A stretch of DNA of 64,000 nt from Aquilaria yunnanensis (GCA_039654915.1 CM077598.1:75172041-75236040), one strand, 5' to 3'; shown: positions 34,360-47,054, counted from the stretch's first letter. Made by a program: numbers and translations. The notes: generated from the sequence alone by a model not told the origin.

Positions 34360-35626
34360 GCTGGTCGGTCGTATAGCGTGCCTGCTGGCTGGACCCCTCG
34401 CCACGGGTGTGCTCGGGCTTGGGTCCGCCCATTCTTAGTTCTTCGGCCGTCATGTGCTGTTCGGCCCGTCGGTAGAATTCGCCCAGTGTGACTGGAGGGT
34501 CATTGGAGAATTCATAGAAGAGTTGGGAATCCCTCCGAAGGGCCCTTGTCATGGCGAGGATGCGTATTTCAGGCCAAAAGTCTGGAACACTTAAGGCCTC
34601 TCTGTTAAACCTCTCGACGTAGTCGCGTATAGTTTCTCCACTTCTTTGCGCTATGTCGAACATTTGAACGGGCATCTTCGTCGTTGGGCGACTCCCGATG
34701 AACTGTTGGGTGAAGGCTGTTGATAACTCCTGGAACTTTCCGATGATTCCCGGAGCCAAGGAATTATACCACGCTGTTGCTGGTCCAGAGAGCGTGACCT
34801 CGAAACACTTGCACAAGGTCGCGTGGTCCGCACCGTGCATCATCATGCTACGTCTGTACTTCATCAGGTGGGCCTGTGGGTCGGTTCGACCATCATACGT
34901 CTCTAGCTGAGGTACCCTGAAGTCACCCGGCATAGCTGCCTCGACCACAGCTCGGGTAAAAGGAGACTGATCCCCACAAAAAGACTCAGACAGTGTAGCC
35001 CAAACTGGCTTGTGAGCCACCTGCATCTCGACTCTGTGCAGCCTTGCCAATATTTTCTCCATGAGGGCGGTGGCGCTAAGTTCTCCCTCAGGTGGAGGAG
35101 ATTGACGGCGCCTCTTCGGAGAATGGCTCCGTCGTCGGGGAGGGGTTGACCTCGTCTCAGGCAAAGGGCTCATTCGTCATGGAATTTTGGGTTAGTTGGG
35201 CCCCGTTTGCCCTAGAAGGCATGCCCCGAGGGGCATATTTTCTGTTGAAGAGTCTTCACGTGGGTCTTCACTCCCCGAACTGCGGTGGACTACTTTGGGG
35301 CTCCTCTCCCGAGGGCGTATCGGTGAAGGAGACCTTTGGGTTTGAGCTTGTTGTGGCCATCTTCTGTCTATCTGTTGTGTCATCTCAGCCACAACAGAGC
35401 GCTGGAAGTCACGGAGGAAGCTCATGGTTATGACCAGAGGACGTTCTTCCTCGGGCGTGGAAGTCCCTGGAAGAGTTTGCTCAGCAGCCGGTTGGACTTC
35501 AGGCGCGGGCGGGGACTTCGGGAGTCCTTTGTCCGTAGAACGCCGAGTCTCAACGACGGCAACCTGAGGGTGGGTTCCCACAGATGGCGCCAAATGATGC
35601 CCTCCGGCATCTCTGTCCAGTGACAT
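34360..35626 (-). pseudogene. gag: gag N-terminal half and core, element C
   Basis: Starts at an ATG (35626-35624) inside the 5' LTR and reads through the primer-binding site (HHLAPSVG). FLRDFQRSVV segment, then two stops near 35192 and 35179, SP/R-rich linker, gag core (about 34890-34430) to EFYRRAEQHMTAEELR. Interrupted after 34360 by solo LTR N and continued at 33482. Confidence 0.9.
35575..35594 (-). other. Primer-binding site of element C
   Basis: Minus strand TTTGGCGCCATCTGTGGGAA directly after the 5' LTR; one base differs from the A and J sites. Confidence 0.85.
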
Positions 35627-35874
35627 GGTGAATTCCGAGGGAGCTTCCGGGGGGAAAGACGTTTTGCGGAGATATTCCCTAGGTGGGAAAATGCCTGAAA
35701 AGCTCAGAAAAAAGGGTTAGGAGGTCCCCGGGATGGTTTTCCAGGGAGGAGCCTCTGACGCCCAAGTTAGTACTCTGATAATGAATAAAGTACGCCCGCT
35801 AGAAAGGTGCGAGAGTTAGCCTGCATATATTTTCAGCTATGGGTAAGGGCTGCCCAGGGAGAGGGGATGGATGG
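35595..35874 (-). repeat. 5' LTR of element C, part next to gag
   Basis: The last 280 bases of the reversed 5' LTR, matching 10552 onward. Cut by element D at 35874/35875, with the GATGG duplication at 35870-35874. Confidence 0.95.
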
Positions 35875-36844
35875 TGATAGCCAAAGGCTAACGCCTCCTC
35901 GGTAGTAACTCCGCGCCAGAATATTGGCCGAGGAGTCTGACGTCACCCAAGAGAGGATCTTTTTACTGACCTCAGAAGGTGCGAAGTCAAACACTATGAG
36001 CTCGAGACTTCGGTAGCTCGTCAGGAATTCCGAGGACAACACCGTCTCCATCGAGGGGCTAAACTGACCGTCTTCGGGTAAGAGAGCCATCTCCCTGAAG
36101 CAAGGGAGAATCTCCCCGAAGGAAGAGGCCCCAAAGAGGTCTTCCCCGAAGAAGAAACACCTGAACAAGGGAATCCCCGAACTATGGATGTGAGTCCCGA
36201 AGAAGGTGTTCATCAAGGGCGCTCCCAGAATTATGGGATAGATCCCGAAGGAGGTGCTCGCACTGAAGGACGGATAGAGTCCGAAGAGGGTGCACGCACC
36301 GAAGGGCGACCTCGCCCAGGGGACCTCGGGAGTACGGTATGAGCATTTAAGGAGCCTCTGACATGTCTCCCACAAGCCCCACACGTCACATCTGAACGGT
36401 GAAATGACATGCCGCAGCCGCCCCAGTCCTGACACAACCCGTCCGGGTCCAGAGCTAAAAGAGGCTGCAAACGGCTGCCTGTCCCCTAGGTCCAGAGAGA
36501 CAGATCAAATCCGACCGAACACGTGTCATGATCTGAACGGACCAGCTACTCCTATAAATACTAGGAAATGGGACTGGGCAAAGGATGGGCATTTGCCTCT
36601 CTCTGAGAAAACACAAAACAGGCAAGACACTTGATCCCTTAGTGTTCTTCCTCCACCTTCACTCAGAAAACTGACTTGGGCGTCGGAGGGTCCTCCCCGG
36701 AAAAGCAAACCGGGGACCTCCTAACCTCTTCTTTGAGCTTTTCAGGCATACTCAGCTGGGAAATCTGAGCTCCAGGCACTCGCCTCCTCAGGAAGTCTCC
36801 CCACCTGTCAACATGACAGCAAACGAAGATGCCTTGGGGCATCA
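35875..36844 (+). repeat. 5' LTR of element D
   Basis: 970 bp, TGATAGCCAAAGGCTA...GGGGCATCA. Contains several CCCGAAG-rich words, an ACACGTGTCATGATCTG box, TATAAATA at 36553-36560, ACTTGGGCGTCGGAGG and hairpin 36685-36721. The gag ATG is at 36813. The LTR end forms GATGCC-TTGG-GGCATC. Confidence 0.96.
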
Positions 36845-39800
36845 TTTGGCGCCGTCTGTGGAAAACTACTGCCGGGTAGCTGTTGTCGAAACTCGGCGTT
36901 CGAAGGACAAAGGACTTCCGAAGTCCCCGTCCGCGCCTGAGACCCAACCAGCTACCGAACAAAGTCCCCCAGAGACTTCCTTGCCTGAAGAGGAACGCCC
37001 TCTTGTCATCACCATGGATTTTTTAAGAGACTTTCAGAGGTCTGTTGTGGCTGAAATGACACAACAAATAGACCGAAGATGGCCGCAACCAGCCAAGGCG
37101 CAAAAACCCACCTCGTCAGCCCGACCTCGGGAGAAAAGCCCGAGGGCAACCCATCATAGCTCGGGAAGTGGGGAGCCACGAGAAGAGTCCTCGACAGATA
37201 ACTTGCCCCTGGGGGCACGGCTGGCGGAAATAGCAAGGTCTAAACGACCCGAAGTCCCGACCAGAAGAAGTTTATCAACAGAGGTAGGGTCCCCCTCACC
37301 TCGGTACCGAAGTCGCTCCCCGAAGGGACGGCACCAGGAAGAGGAGCCCAGTGCTACGCTCCTCCTGGAGAAAGTCTTGGCAAGACTGGAGAGAGTGGAA
37401 CAGCAGGTAGCACGCAAGCCTGTTTGGGCCAGGCTAACTGAAACGGTCTCTGGAGATGAAACTCCTTTCGACCGAACAGTGGTCGAGGCGGCCATGCCAA
37501 GTGACTTCAGGCTACCTCGGCTGGAGACCTATGAGGGTCGGACTGATCCCCAGGCCCACCTAACAAAGTACAAACGCAGCATGGTGTTACATGGGGCTGA
37601 TGATGCTACGCTCTGCAAGTGCTTCGAAGTCACCCTCGCAGGACCAGCAACTGCCTGGTACAATTCCCTGCCTCCCGGAAACATCAGGGGGTTCCAGGAG
37701 CTGTCCACAGCGTTCACCCAACAGTTCATTGGGAGCAAGCCGACGGCGAAGATGCCCGTCCAGATGTTTGACATAGCACAGAGAAACGGGGAGACCATCC
37801 GTGACTATGTCGAGAGGTTCAACAGGGAGGCCCTCAGTGTTCCGGACTTTCATCCCGAAATCCGCATCCTCGCCATGACGAGGGGCCTCCGGAGGGATTC
37901 GCACTTGTTTTACGAATTCTCCAAAGATCCCCCGGACACGCTGGGAGAATTCTACCGAAGGGCTGAACAACACATGACAGCCGAAGAACTGAGAATGACT
38001 GGACCGAAACATGACCAAATTCAAGCTCGTGGCGAAGGGTCCAGCCAGCAAGCCCGGTGTCCAACGGAACAGTCAGGCCGACCTCGGAGAATGCGAGTAG
38101 GAGGAAGGAAGCCCCAAAACTTTACACCTCTGAGCACCACGAGGGCTAACGTCCTTATGGCGTTGGAAAAACAGGGGGCTCAAATCCAACGACCAAGGGG
38201 CATGACTGCTGACAACAGAAGGAACATGAAGAAGTTCTGTCAGTTCCACCGTGATCACGGTCATGACACCGAAGACTGCTTTCAGTTGAAAAAGTACATT
38301 GAATCACTGATAAAGCAGGGCCAGCTTCGGCGTTATTTGAGAATGCCTTCCCCGAAAGGGAAAAAAGAGGAGGAAGGAAAGCCCGATGACGAGGATTACG
38401 ATTCGGACAGGCGAAGGAACCTAAGTCCGAGAAGGCGTCCTCCACCTTCGGCAGGAGTAATACAGACGATCACAACCGGACTTCCATCCTCGGAAAGAAA
38501 AAGAAGGGCCAGAGAGATAGCGGTGATGGAATATCAGAGCCCAACGAAAAAATTGGCCCGCGAGGATGGCTCCACCATCGTATTTCCCCATGACGATCCA
38601 TTGCTGATAATGGCGAGGATAGGAAACTGGGACGTCAAGAGGGTACTGCTGGATGATGGGTCAAACGCAGACGTCTTGTTCTCACACTTGCTGCCACGCT
38701 TGGGCGTATCCAGGGGTGACCTCAAGGCTGTTACTTCACCCACGTTCGGCGTAGGACCATCTGAGCTACCTGTCCTCGGGTGGATCGACCTCCCCTTGAT
38801 GATGAAAGGAACTTCGGAGAAAGGAACTGCTGAGTTGTTCGCCTCTACCATGGCAAGATTCATAGTCATGGACGTTCCTTCGTCATACAACGCCATTCTC
38901 GGCAGACAGACACAGGGAAATTTGCACATTCGCCCTGATGTAAAGTACTTGACCGTCTCCTTCGCCACCAAAAAAGGAGACGCAAAGATCTTCATTGATC
39001 AAGGCGAGGTGAGAAAGGTGTTCGTCAGAGCACGAAAGGCTCCAGCAAGCAACTTAGCACATGCTGTAGAAGCAAAAGAGCTGGAAAGGGGCGAGGCAGA
39101 AGATTCCACAAAAGCGGAAACAGAAGAAGTAGAGCTTGTCCCAGGCCATAGTACCCGAATAGGGAAAAATATGGCTGATGAAGACAAGGAAAAACTTGTA
39201 TCTTTTCTGCTTGCAAATAAAGATCTGTTCGCCTACTCGCCGAAGGACATGCCAGGGGTAAACCCTTGCATAATCCAGCATAGCCTTAAAGTGAGTCCGG
39301 AAGTAAGACCTGTCCGGCAAAAGAAACGGAGCATCTCAGCTCACAAAAGTGAATTCGTCAAAACCGAAGTCCAGCGTCTGATAGACGCTAGCGTTATCCG
39401 GGAGGTAAACTACCCCGAATGGCTAAGTAACGTGGTAATTGCGACAAAAGAAGGAAATAGCAAGCTTCGGATGTGCATCGACTTCAGAAATTTGAACGAT
39501 GCTTGCCCAAAAGATTCATATCCTCTTCCACCAATAGACCAACTGGTAGATTCAACTGCCGAGTACGGGCTCTTAAGTTTCCTAGACGCCTTCAGTGGCT
39601 ACCATCAGATAAGGATGGACCCCGGAGACAAAGAGAAGACTGCCTTCATCACCGAGGGAGGAACATATTGCTATATCATAATGCCCTTCGGGCTAAAAAA
39701 TGCAAGAGCCACCTACCAAAGGCTGATGAACAAGGTCTTCAAAGACCAAATGGGGAGGAACATGGAGGTATATGTTGATGATATGATAGTCAAGAGCAAA

Positions 39801-40535
39801 CTGCCTGGCTACCACGTTGCAGATTTACGGGAAACCTTCCAAAAGCTCAGAACCTTCGGGATCCGCCTTAATCCAGAGAAGTGCATCTTCGGGGTGACCT
39901 CGGGAAAGTTCCTCGGGTACATGGTGTCCGAAATAGGCATCGACGCTAACCCTGAGAAGATTAAGGCTCTGCTTGAATTCCGAACACCTACCACAGTCAA
40001 AGACGTGCAGAGACTCACCGGAAGAATAACCTCTCTGAGCAGGTTTATTTCCAGGTACGGAGATAGGTGTCGACACTTCTTCAAAGTCCTCACAAAAGCG
40101 GCAAAAATGGAAGGCGACCTCGGACGGGATGGCCATCCTTGGGCTGAAGATTGCCAAAAAGCCTGGGACGAACTCAAAGTCTACTTGGCCAGACTGCCGA
40201 CTCTGCGGCAACCTCGGGAAGGAGAGCCCCTGGCACTATACCTCGCCGTCACGGAAAAAGCTGTGAGTTCGGTCCTCGTGAAAGAAGAAGGACCGAAACA
40301 GTGGCCGGTTTACTATGTCAGCAAGTCCTTGCATGGCGCCGAAGTCAGGTACCCTTTGCTTCAAAAAGCTATATATGCCTTAGTGCTTGCAGGGAGAAGG
40401 CTGCGGCCATACTTTCAGGCTCACCCCATCATTGTCCGAAGTAGTCTGCCACTGCGGGATGTCATGAAGAGAGTTGATCATTCGGGAAGGCTCTCCAAGT
40501 GGTGCATAGCTGGGCGAACACGAGATCACGTATGA
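36813..40535 (+). pseudogene. pol: gag-protease-RT-RNase H of element D (1240 codons open)
   Basis: The longest open frame in the window; it shows that gag and pol are one frame in this group. Residues 1-20 come from the LTR and primer-binding site. The gag core is at about 248-370, the knuckle C-X2-H-X4-H-X4-C at about 476-489, protease LLDDGSNAD around 614, RT with YVDD at 987-990 and RNase H from about 1140. RT has FLDAFSGYHQI and MPFGLKNA. Near 40508 bases are missing (GCATAGCTGGGC where A has GCATAGAGCTTGGC), so the frame shifts and ends soon after, inside RNase H. Cleavage by its own protease is expected from the family. Confidence 0.94.
36845..36864 (+). other. Primer-binding site of element D
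   Basis: TTTGGCGCCGTCTGTGGAAA, directly after the LTR; differs from A's site near its 3' end. Confidence 0.85.
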
Positions 40536-42309
40536 GCCTCGGAAAGCCATAAAAGCTCAAGCACTGGCAGATTTTATCGCCGAAATACCCACCACTGAGG
40601 AGAGCCATTCAGATCCAAAAGAGGGTGAGCCAGAATGGACCTTGCACGTTGACGGGGCCTCAGGATCCGAACACCAGGGAGCTGGAGTGATTATCAGAGG
40701 CCCCGAAGGCCTAGAAGTAATGAAGGCCATCAAGTTCAGTTTCAATGCCACCAACAATATGGCTGAGTATGAGGCCCTCATAGCAGGATTACGCCTGGCC
40801 AGAAAAATTGGCGTGAGAAACTTGAAAGCCCATAGTGATTCCCAGCTGGTGGTCCGACAAATGGCAGGGGATTATGGCGCGAAAGACCCGACCTTGGCAA
40901 AATACCATGAGTTGGTAACAAAGCTTATTCGGGAGTTCGACGTCGTGAAAATCGAGAACGTACCCCGACGAGAAAATGCTGAGGCAGACTGTCTGGCGAA
41001 GTCCAAAACTTGCACCAAAGTGCTAAGCCACCCCAGCATCGTGGTGTTAAGCATAGAGACCTCGGGGAAAGGATGGAAAGAACCAATCAAAACGTATCTC
41101 GCAACCAACACACTCCCCGAAGACCCCAGCGAAGCCGCAAAAGTGCGAAGGCGCTCCGGACGTTTCTTCTTAATTGGAGAAGAACTATATCGACAAGGAT
41201 ATGCAAATCCACTACAGAGGTGTGTTAATGAAGAGGATACTGAAATGATCCTCGAAGAAGTTCACGAAGGTGCCTGTGGTTCGCACATCGGAACCGACGC
41301 CCTAGCAGCAGTGATACTCCGCCAAGGATACTTCTGGCCTACCCTGAGAAGGGACGCCAAGCAGTTCGTCCAGAAATGTGGTAGTTGCCAGAGACATGTG
41401 AACATCCAAAGAACACCCTCAGAGTTCGTGAGTTCGGCAGACTATCCTTGGCCCTTCGCAGTTTGGGGCATAGATCTAATTGGGCCACTCCCAACGGCGC
41501 CTGGAGGCGTAAGGTTCTGCGTGGTAGCAGTAGACTATTTCTCTAAATGGGTCGAGGCAGAACCCCTGACAACTATCTCGGCAAAAGAAGTGCAGAAGTT
41601 CGTATGGAAAAACATCGTATGCAGATTTGGCATACCGAGGGTACTCGTAGCGGACAATGGATCCCAGTTTGTAGACAAAGGATTCCGAGAATTCATTAGC
41701 GACCTTGGGACAAAAATACACTTCGCCCCAGTAGCTCACCCCCAGAGTAATGGGCAGGTGGAAGTATCTAACAGGACCATAAAAGATGGTCTGAAAAAGA
41801 GATTGGGAGAAGCAAAAGGGAAATGGCCAGGACAACTCCAAAGCGTGTTATGGAGCTACCGAACAACACCCCGAAGAGCCACAGGGGAAATGCCCTTTTC
41901 ACTTGTCTTCGGCACAGAGGCCATCATACCCGTCGAGATAGTACAACCATCAATACGAGTCCAAGTGTTCGATGAAAAAGGCAATGACCTCGGCCTAAGA
42001 ACCAAGCTCGACCTCGTCAGCGAACACAGAGAAATAGCCGAGCTGAGAAGAAAAGCTTTCCAGCAAAGAGTGGCAGCAGCCATAAACCTACGCGCCAGGC
42101 CAAAGGGAATAAAGCAGGGAGACCTCGTTCTCCAAAAGGCTGAATTTGCACCCCGAAAGCCGTCCCACGGGGTACTTCGCACAAATTGGGAAGGACCCTA
42201 CCTGGTACTTGCCGAAGTACGAAAATGAGTATATAAGCTCGGTGATGCCGAAGGCATAGAATTAAAAAATACTTGGCACTCAGAGGCCTTGAAAAAGTTC
42301 TATGCCTAA
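40536..42309 (+). pseudogene. pol: End of RNase H, aRNH and integrase of element D
   Basis: Continues after the frameshift. aRNH starts at HVDGASGSEH (40645), with AEYEAL, HSDSQLV and EADCLAK. Integrase zinc region at about 41265-41400; catalytic WGIDLIGPLP (about 41465), VADNGSQF (about 41650) and NGQVEVSNRT (about 41750). GPYLVL follows at about 42195. A TGA at 42226-42228 ends the open frame 27 codons early; the family's terminal stop is at 42307-42309. Unlike chromoviruses there is no chromodomain. Confidence 0.93.
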
Positions 42310-42426
42310 AAACTTCGGTGGGAAAGTTGTATTCCACAAGTTGGAAAAATTTGTCTAAGTAAAAAGTTCTGAAGAAGCACAAGGCAAGAGTCTCACGAAA
42401 GCAATCGCCGAGTAAAGCAAGAGTAA

Positions 42427-42690
42427 GGCTTTCCAAAGTCTCTTGAGCGAATATGTTCAGGACAAAGGAAAGCAAGAGTAAGGCTTTCCAAAGTCTCTTG
42501 AGCGAATATGTTCGGGACAAAGGAAAGCAAGAGTAAGGCTTTCCCAAGTCTCTTGAGCGAATATGTTCGGGACAAAAGGAAAGCAAGAGCAAGGTTTTTC
42601 GAAGTCTCTCGAGCGAATATGTTCAGGACAAAGGAAAGCAACAGCATGGTTCTCCGAAGTCTCTCGAGCGAATTATGTTCGGGACAGGGA
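42427..42690. repeat. Palindrome array of element D
   Basis: Five units at about 42439, 42494, 42549, 42605 and 42660, period 55-56 bases. Each has TCTTGAGCGAATATGTTCGGGA or a near variant plus AAAGGAAAGCAAGAG. More regular than the array of A, which suggests recent local amplification. Flanks 42310-42426 and 42691-42824 hold no gene. Confidence 0.88.
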
Positions 42691-42824
42691 GAAACAAAAG
42701 AACCTGGCAAAAAACACTTAGCCGAAGTTGTATCTATTAAGCCAAAGAGCGCTTACAGAGAAGAAAGTTGCTGAAAGACTACAAAAAAGAAGAAGAAAAT
42801 GAAGACAAAAGGCCCCAGTACAAG

Positions 42825-45273
42825 CTAAGGAACCTCGGCGTCCTGAGAATTGCCAGCCCCCGTGCTTTTGTCAGTAGCCTTCGGCGCCGGGAGAGAAGGA
42901 GGCAGTCTCAAATGCTCGATCTTGGACCAAGTCCACCGAGGCTCCTTGGGGATGTTCATTGCTTCCAGGAAGGAGAGGTCGAAGTCTGGGAACTTCTGCA
43001 GAATCTGGTGCCGAGCGAGGCAGAAGCCGTCTTGAAAGCCCAACTTCGTCATATTATCGGCCTCCTGCTTCTTGACCTCCAAATCCTCATAGTCCTTCTC
43101 CAGATCAGCGTAATCCTTCTCCAAATCCTTGACCTTTTTCTTCAGTGACTTCACCTTCTTCTTCTCTTCTGAAGGCTCCTTCAGAGATGCGACCTCGGCT
43201 TCGAGTTGAGCCTTCTCCTCGAGCGCCTACGCAAGGATTGCGTCACTTTCTGACTTACCCTTTTGAATCGCCTCGACGGTCGAAGTCAGCTCCGCCATTC
43301 GGGAGCCAAGGTCGGAAAGCTTCTGGGAGGTGTCTTTCTGGAGTTCCTCTTTCTCTTTTTTGAACCCCTCCCGAAGTTCAGCAACCTCCTTCTCCGCAGA
43401 CTGCTTGAGATGAGCATTTTCGGCTACCAGGGCCGAACACTTGTCCTTCGCCTTGGTATAATGATCCCAAAGTGCCGCCCTCTTCTCTGCCTCTCGCGCC
43501 ACCCGAACACGGAGACACCCGGCATACCCCATCAGCTGCAAAAAACAGAGGGAAAATAATGCTAAGTACTTGGAAAAAAAGTCAAAGACAAATTTGCCAC
43601 TGACGAAAATAATGCTAAGCACCTGGGCAGCATGTTCAGTGACTTTGGCGGCCAAGGAGTTATCGCCTGGGTAAGCCGCCGTAATGGCCTTGTAAGATGC
43701 CTCAGTAAGCACCCCTTTGCACATTTGCCTGGCCATCTCGGGACAGTCCTCGGAGTACATATTCATGTCCTCCGTGAACGTCCAAAAGGGCTCTTTCGGC
43801 ACTTTCCCTTCAGGAATTTTGGCATCCCGAAGGGCCCTCTTGCGGGCATGTTCGGTAACCCAGCCAGGAGAGGCCACCTCCGCTGCACAACAAGGCAGAA
43901 AAATTGGTTAAGGCCAGAAAAGTCTTAAGGGTTTGCAAGAGACAAAAGGATGTTTGACAAAGTACAAACCTGCTGGCACCTCGGTAACATCGTCGTCAGG
44001 AACCGTCGTCGCGTCAATAGAGATCCCCTTGCCTTTTATTTGGCGCCGCTCCTCGGCAGAAGGGGTCTCCTCCCCATCGCCCTCCAGAAGAGCATGCGAA
44101 GGCGTGGGGCTTTGAGGTGGGACGTCGGAAGAAGGGACGTCGGCAAAAGGAACCTCGGGCAAAGGGACAGCGCGGTCTTCAGCTTCCTTGCCTGCCTCCT
44201 CCGGAATTTACGGAAGAGAGGAAGGACCAGCCTTCCTGGCCCGTTTGGAAGGAGGGCCCGCCGAAGTGTGCTTCCGCCTCCGAGAGGCGGCCTTTTTTGT
44301 CTGCTCGCCCCTCTCGGCCTGCCCGGTAAAAAGAGCCTTGTAAAAGGCAGCCGCGTCGTCACCCATCTCTGCAAAAGGAAAAAGAAGATCAGTGTAAGTC
44401 CAAGATGAAGTTATGAAGGAAAAAATGAGAAAATAACTTACTCTCATAAAAAGACTCATAAGTCTCTTTCCCCCGAAGGAGTTTTACGAGCCAGGAGTCC
44501 TTCCCCGAAGAAGCCGGTTTCGGCATATTGAGGTCTGTCTCATGCTCCTTTACCACCTTGAGTTCCCGAAGGACCTATTCGGTCATGAGCCTCCAGTTGA
44601 TCGGAAAGGGGTAAAGGGCACGAGGAGGGACCTCGGCAGCCCAGTCAGAGACGGCCCGGATGCGCCTGTCGAAGTCCTCAAAGATAGGTGCTACATCAGC
44701 GTCTAGCAGTATCTTCGGGTCAGCAACATCCATCTTGAGCCTCCCCTGAGCCCACTTGGTCGGGACACGCGACCAAGCCTCCGACTTCTTCAGGAAAAAG
44801 AGTTTTTGTTGCCACCCTCGCCAGCTGTCTTTGGTGGCGAAGGTGAACGTATACTTTTTGCTCCCGGATCCCAGAGGCAGCATAAAGTAGAAGCCACCCT
44901 TTGGGACCACGAAGAGCTTGTAGTACTGAAGAAAAACTACAAAGTGAGGTTTTATTTTGAAAACGCCGTACATACAGAGGAAGGCGTTGAAATAGCAGTA
45001 CGAGTTCGGTGGGAGTTGGTTAACGGCAATGCCATGGAAGTTGCAGACGCGCTAACCATCTCCGGGGGGGGATACCGAAGTCCGGCCTTCAGTTGGGCTC
45101 GGAAAACGGTGATTTCATCACTACGGTTGGAGAAAGCAAATTGGTCAGGACGGGGCAACCTCGTCACAGAGTAAGAGGGTAAGAAAAACTTTTTCTTCCA
45201 CTTCGCTAGCTTTGCCGCAGTAGTGCAGCAGGGGTGAGAAAGAAGAGGTTGCCAACTCTCGGGAACAGGCATG
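42825..45273 (-). pseudogene. aORF of element D
   Basis: Predicted exons on the minus strand: 45273-44442, 44368-43970, 43882-43623 and 43535-42825. Exon 3 is 260 bases, the same as in A and E. Starts with MPVPESW. The N-terminal domain is broken by a missing base near 45050. Exon 2 has a lysine/arginine-rich segment; exon 4 is a long coiled coil (KVKDLEKDYADLEKDY) and ends with the DGFCLARHQILQKFPDFD module. A TAG interrupts exon 4 near 43227, and a stop follows EEA in exon 2 near 44205. Intron positions are as in A and C. Confidence 0.82.
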
Positions 45274-46079
45274 ATGAAAACGAGTTCGGGAAAAACAAAG
45301 AAGAAGCTTTGAAAAAAAGCAAAAGGGACTAAAACCCACCAAAGGTCTTGCCGGAATCTGGATTCCTGGAAGCCGTCGTGAAAAGTGGTCAGAAAAACGC
45401 CTGAAAAAGGAGAGCCGCCGCGAAAAATCGGGAGAGAATTAGAAGGCAAAAGAAAGCAAAAGCAGAAGAAGAAAGAGGGTTATGACAGAACTGATATATA
45501 TAGGCCGAGAAGGCCAGAACAACCGTCGCCATTAGTACCTCTCGGAAGGCGAAGCGTCGTCATAACTGCTAAGAGCACCTGAAAAGTCACGCCTGCTGTA
45601 CTCAGTGCATTCTTACCCAATAAAAAAGTGCCATGTGTCGGTCATCGCGCAGCAAACGTGCCACGTGTCGTCCATCACGTCGAGCACGCCCTCTGACACC
45701 ATTTGGTCTAGAGGCGCCGCCCTAGACTGACTCTACTCAATACAGGACGCGACGCATGAGCAGACCTATAAAGGCAAAAAAGTAGGTTACCTCGAAGACA
45801 CCAAAAGACAGCCTGTGACTTCGGGCAAAAGGTCTATCTTCGGTACAAGGTTATCCTATTTTCCCTCGCCACGAAGACACCAAGAGATAGCCTGTGACTT
45901 CGGGCAGAAGGTGTATCTTCGGCACACGGACAGCCTATCTTCTCGCGCCTCGAGGACGCAAAAAGGACTGCCCAACGCTTCAGGCAGAAGAAGGCGTCTT
46001 CGGCGCAGATATCACAACCACAGGACCCGAAAACCGATGAACCGAAGTTTCTCACTTCGGCTTTTCAGAGGGGGGCCTG
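45274..46079 (-). promoter_or_regulatory. aORF promoter region, repeats and polypurine tract, element D
   Basis: On the minus strand a TATATATA box lies at about 45501-45494, about 225 bases before the ATG. Upstream are CACGTG/ACGTGCC-type words (45650-45690). Bases 45785-45990 contain three diverged tandem units of about 80 bases (GACACCAA-AGA, CTGTGACTTCGGGCA, AGGTGTATCTTCGG). The polypurine tract TCAGAGGGGGGCCTG (46065-46079) abuts the 3' LTR. Confidence 0.65.
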
Positions 46080-47049
46080 TGATAGCCAAAGGCTAACGCC
46101 TCCTCGGTAGTAACTCCGCGCCAGAATATTGGCCGAGGAGTCTGACGTCACCCAAGAGAGGATCTTTTTACTGACCTCGGAAGGTGCGAAGTCAAACACT
46201 ATGAGCTCGAGACTTCGGTAGCTCGTCAGGAATTCTGAGGACAACACCGTCTCCATCGAGGGGCTAAACTGACCGTCTTCGGGTAAGAGAGCCATCTCCC
46301 TGAAGCAAGGGAGAATCTCCCCGAAGGAAGAGGCCCCAAAGAGGTCTTCCCCGAAGAAGAAACACCTGAACAAGGGAATCCCCGAACTATGGATGTGAGT
46401 CCCGAAGAAGGTGTTCATCAAGGGCGCTCCCAGAATTATGGGATAGATCCCGAAGGAGGTGCTCGCACCAAAGGACGGATAGAATCCGAAGAGGGTGCAC
46501 GCACCGAAGGGCGACCTCGCCCAGGGGACCTCGGGAGTACGGTATGAGCATTTAAGGAGCCTCTGACATGTCGCCCACAAGCCCCACACGTCACATCTGA
46601 ATGGCGAAATGACACGCCGCAGCCGCCCCAGTCCTGACACAACCCGTCCGGGTCCAGGGCTAAAAGAGGCTGCAAACGGCTGCCTGTCCCCTAGGTCCAG
46701 AGAGACAGATCAAATCCGACCGAACACGTGTCATGATCTGAATGGACCAGCTACTCCTATAAATACTAGGAAATGGGACTGGGCAAAGGATGGGCATTTC
46801 CCTCTCTCTGAGAAAACACAAAACAGGCAAGACACTTGATCCCTTAGTGTTCTTCCTCCACCTTCACTCAGAAAACTGACTTGGGCGTCGGAGGGTCCTC
46901 CCCGGAAAAGCAAACCGGGGACCTCCTAACCTCTTCTTTGAGCTTTTCAGGCACACTCAGCTGGGAAATCTGAGCTCCAGGCACTCGCCTCCTCAGGAAG
47001 TCTCCCCACCTGTCAACATGACAGCAAACGAAGATGCCTTGGGGCATCA
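46080..47049 (+). repeat. 3' LTR of element D
   Basis: 970 bp, same length as the 5' LTR. It carries the gag start again at its end, an inherent result of the start codon lying in the LTR. Confidence 0.96.
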
Positions 47050-47054
47050 GATGG

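Larger units (their letters stand above)
35875..47049 (+). mobile_element. Element D: complete Tat retrotransposon in the 5' LTR of C
   Basis: 11.2 kb with exact GATGG duplications (35870-35874 and 47050-47054). Two 970-bp LTRs differ by about 13 substitutions by eye with no indels. Gag-pol is almost open, with one frameshift near 40508 and one stop at 42226-42228. A palindrome array, a convergent aORF and an aORF promoter follow. It belongs to a different LTR family from A, but its proteins are close relatives. Confidence 0.96.

Noticed and set aside
36813..42309. Endogenous pararetrovirus or caulimovirus
   Set aside because: LTRs, target duplications and an integrase are present; no movement or coat protein pattern.
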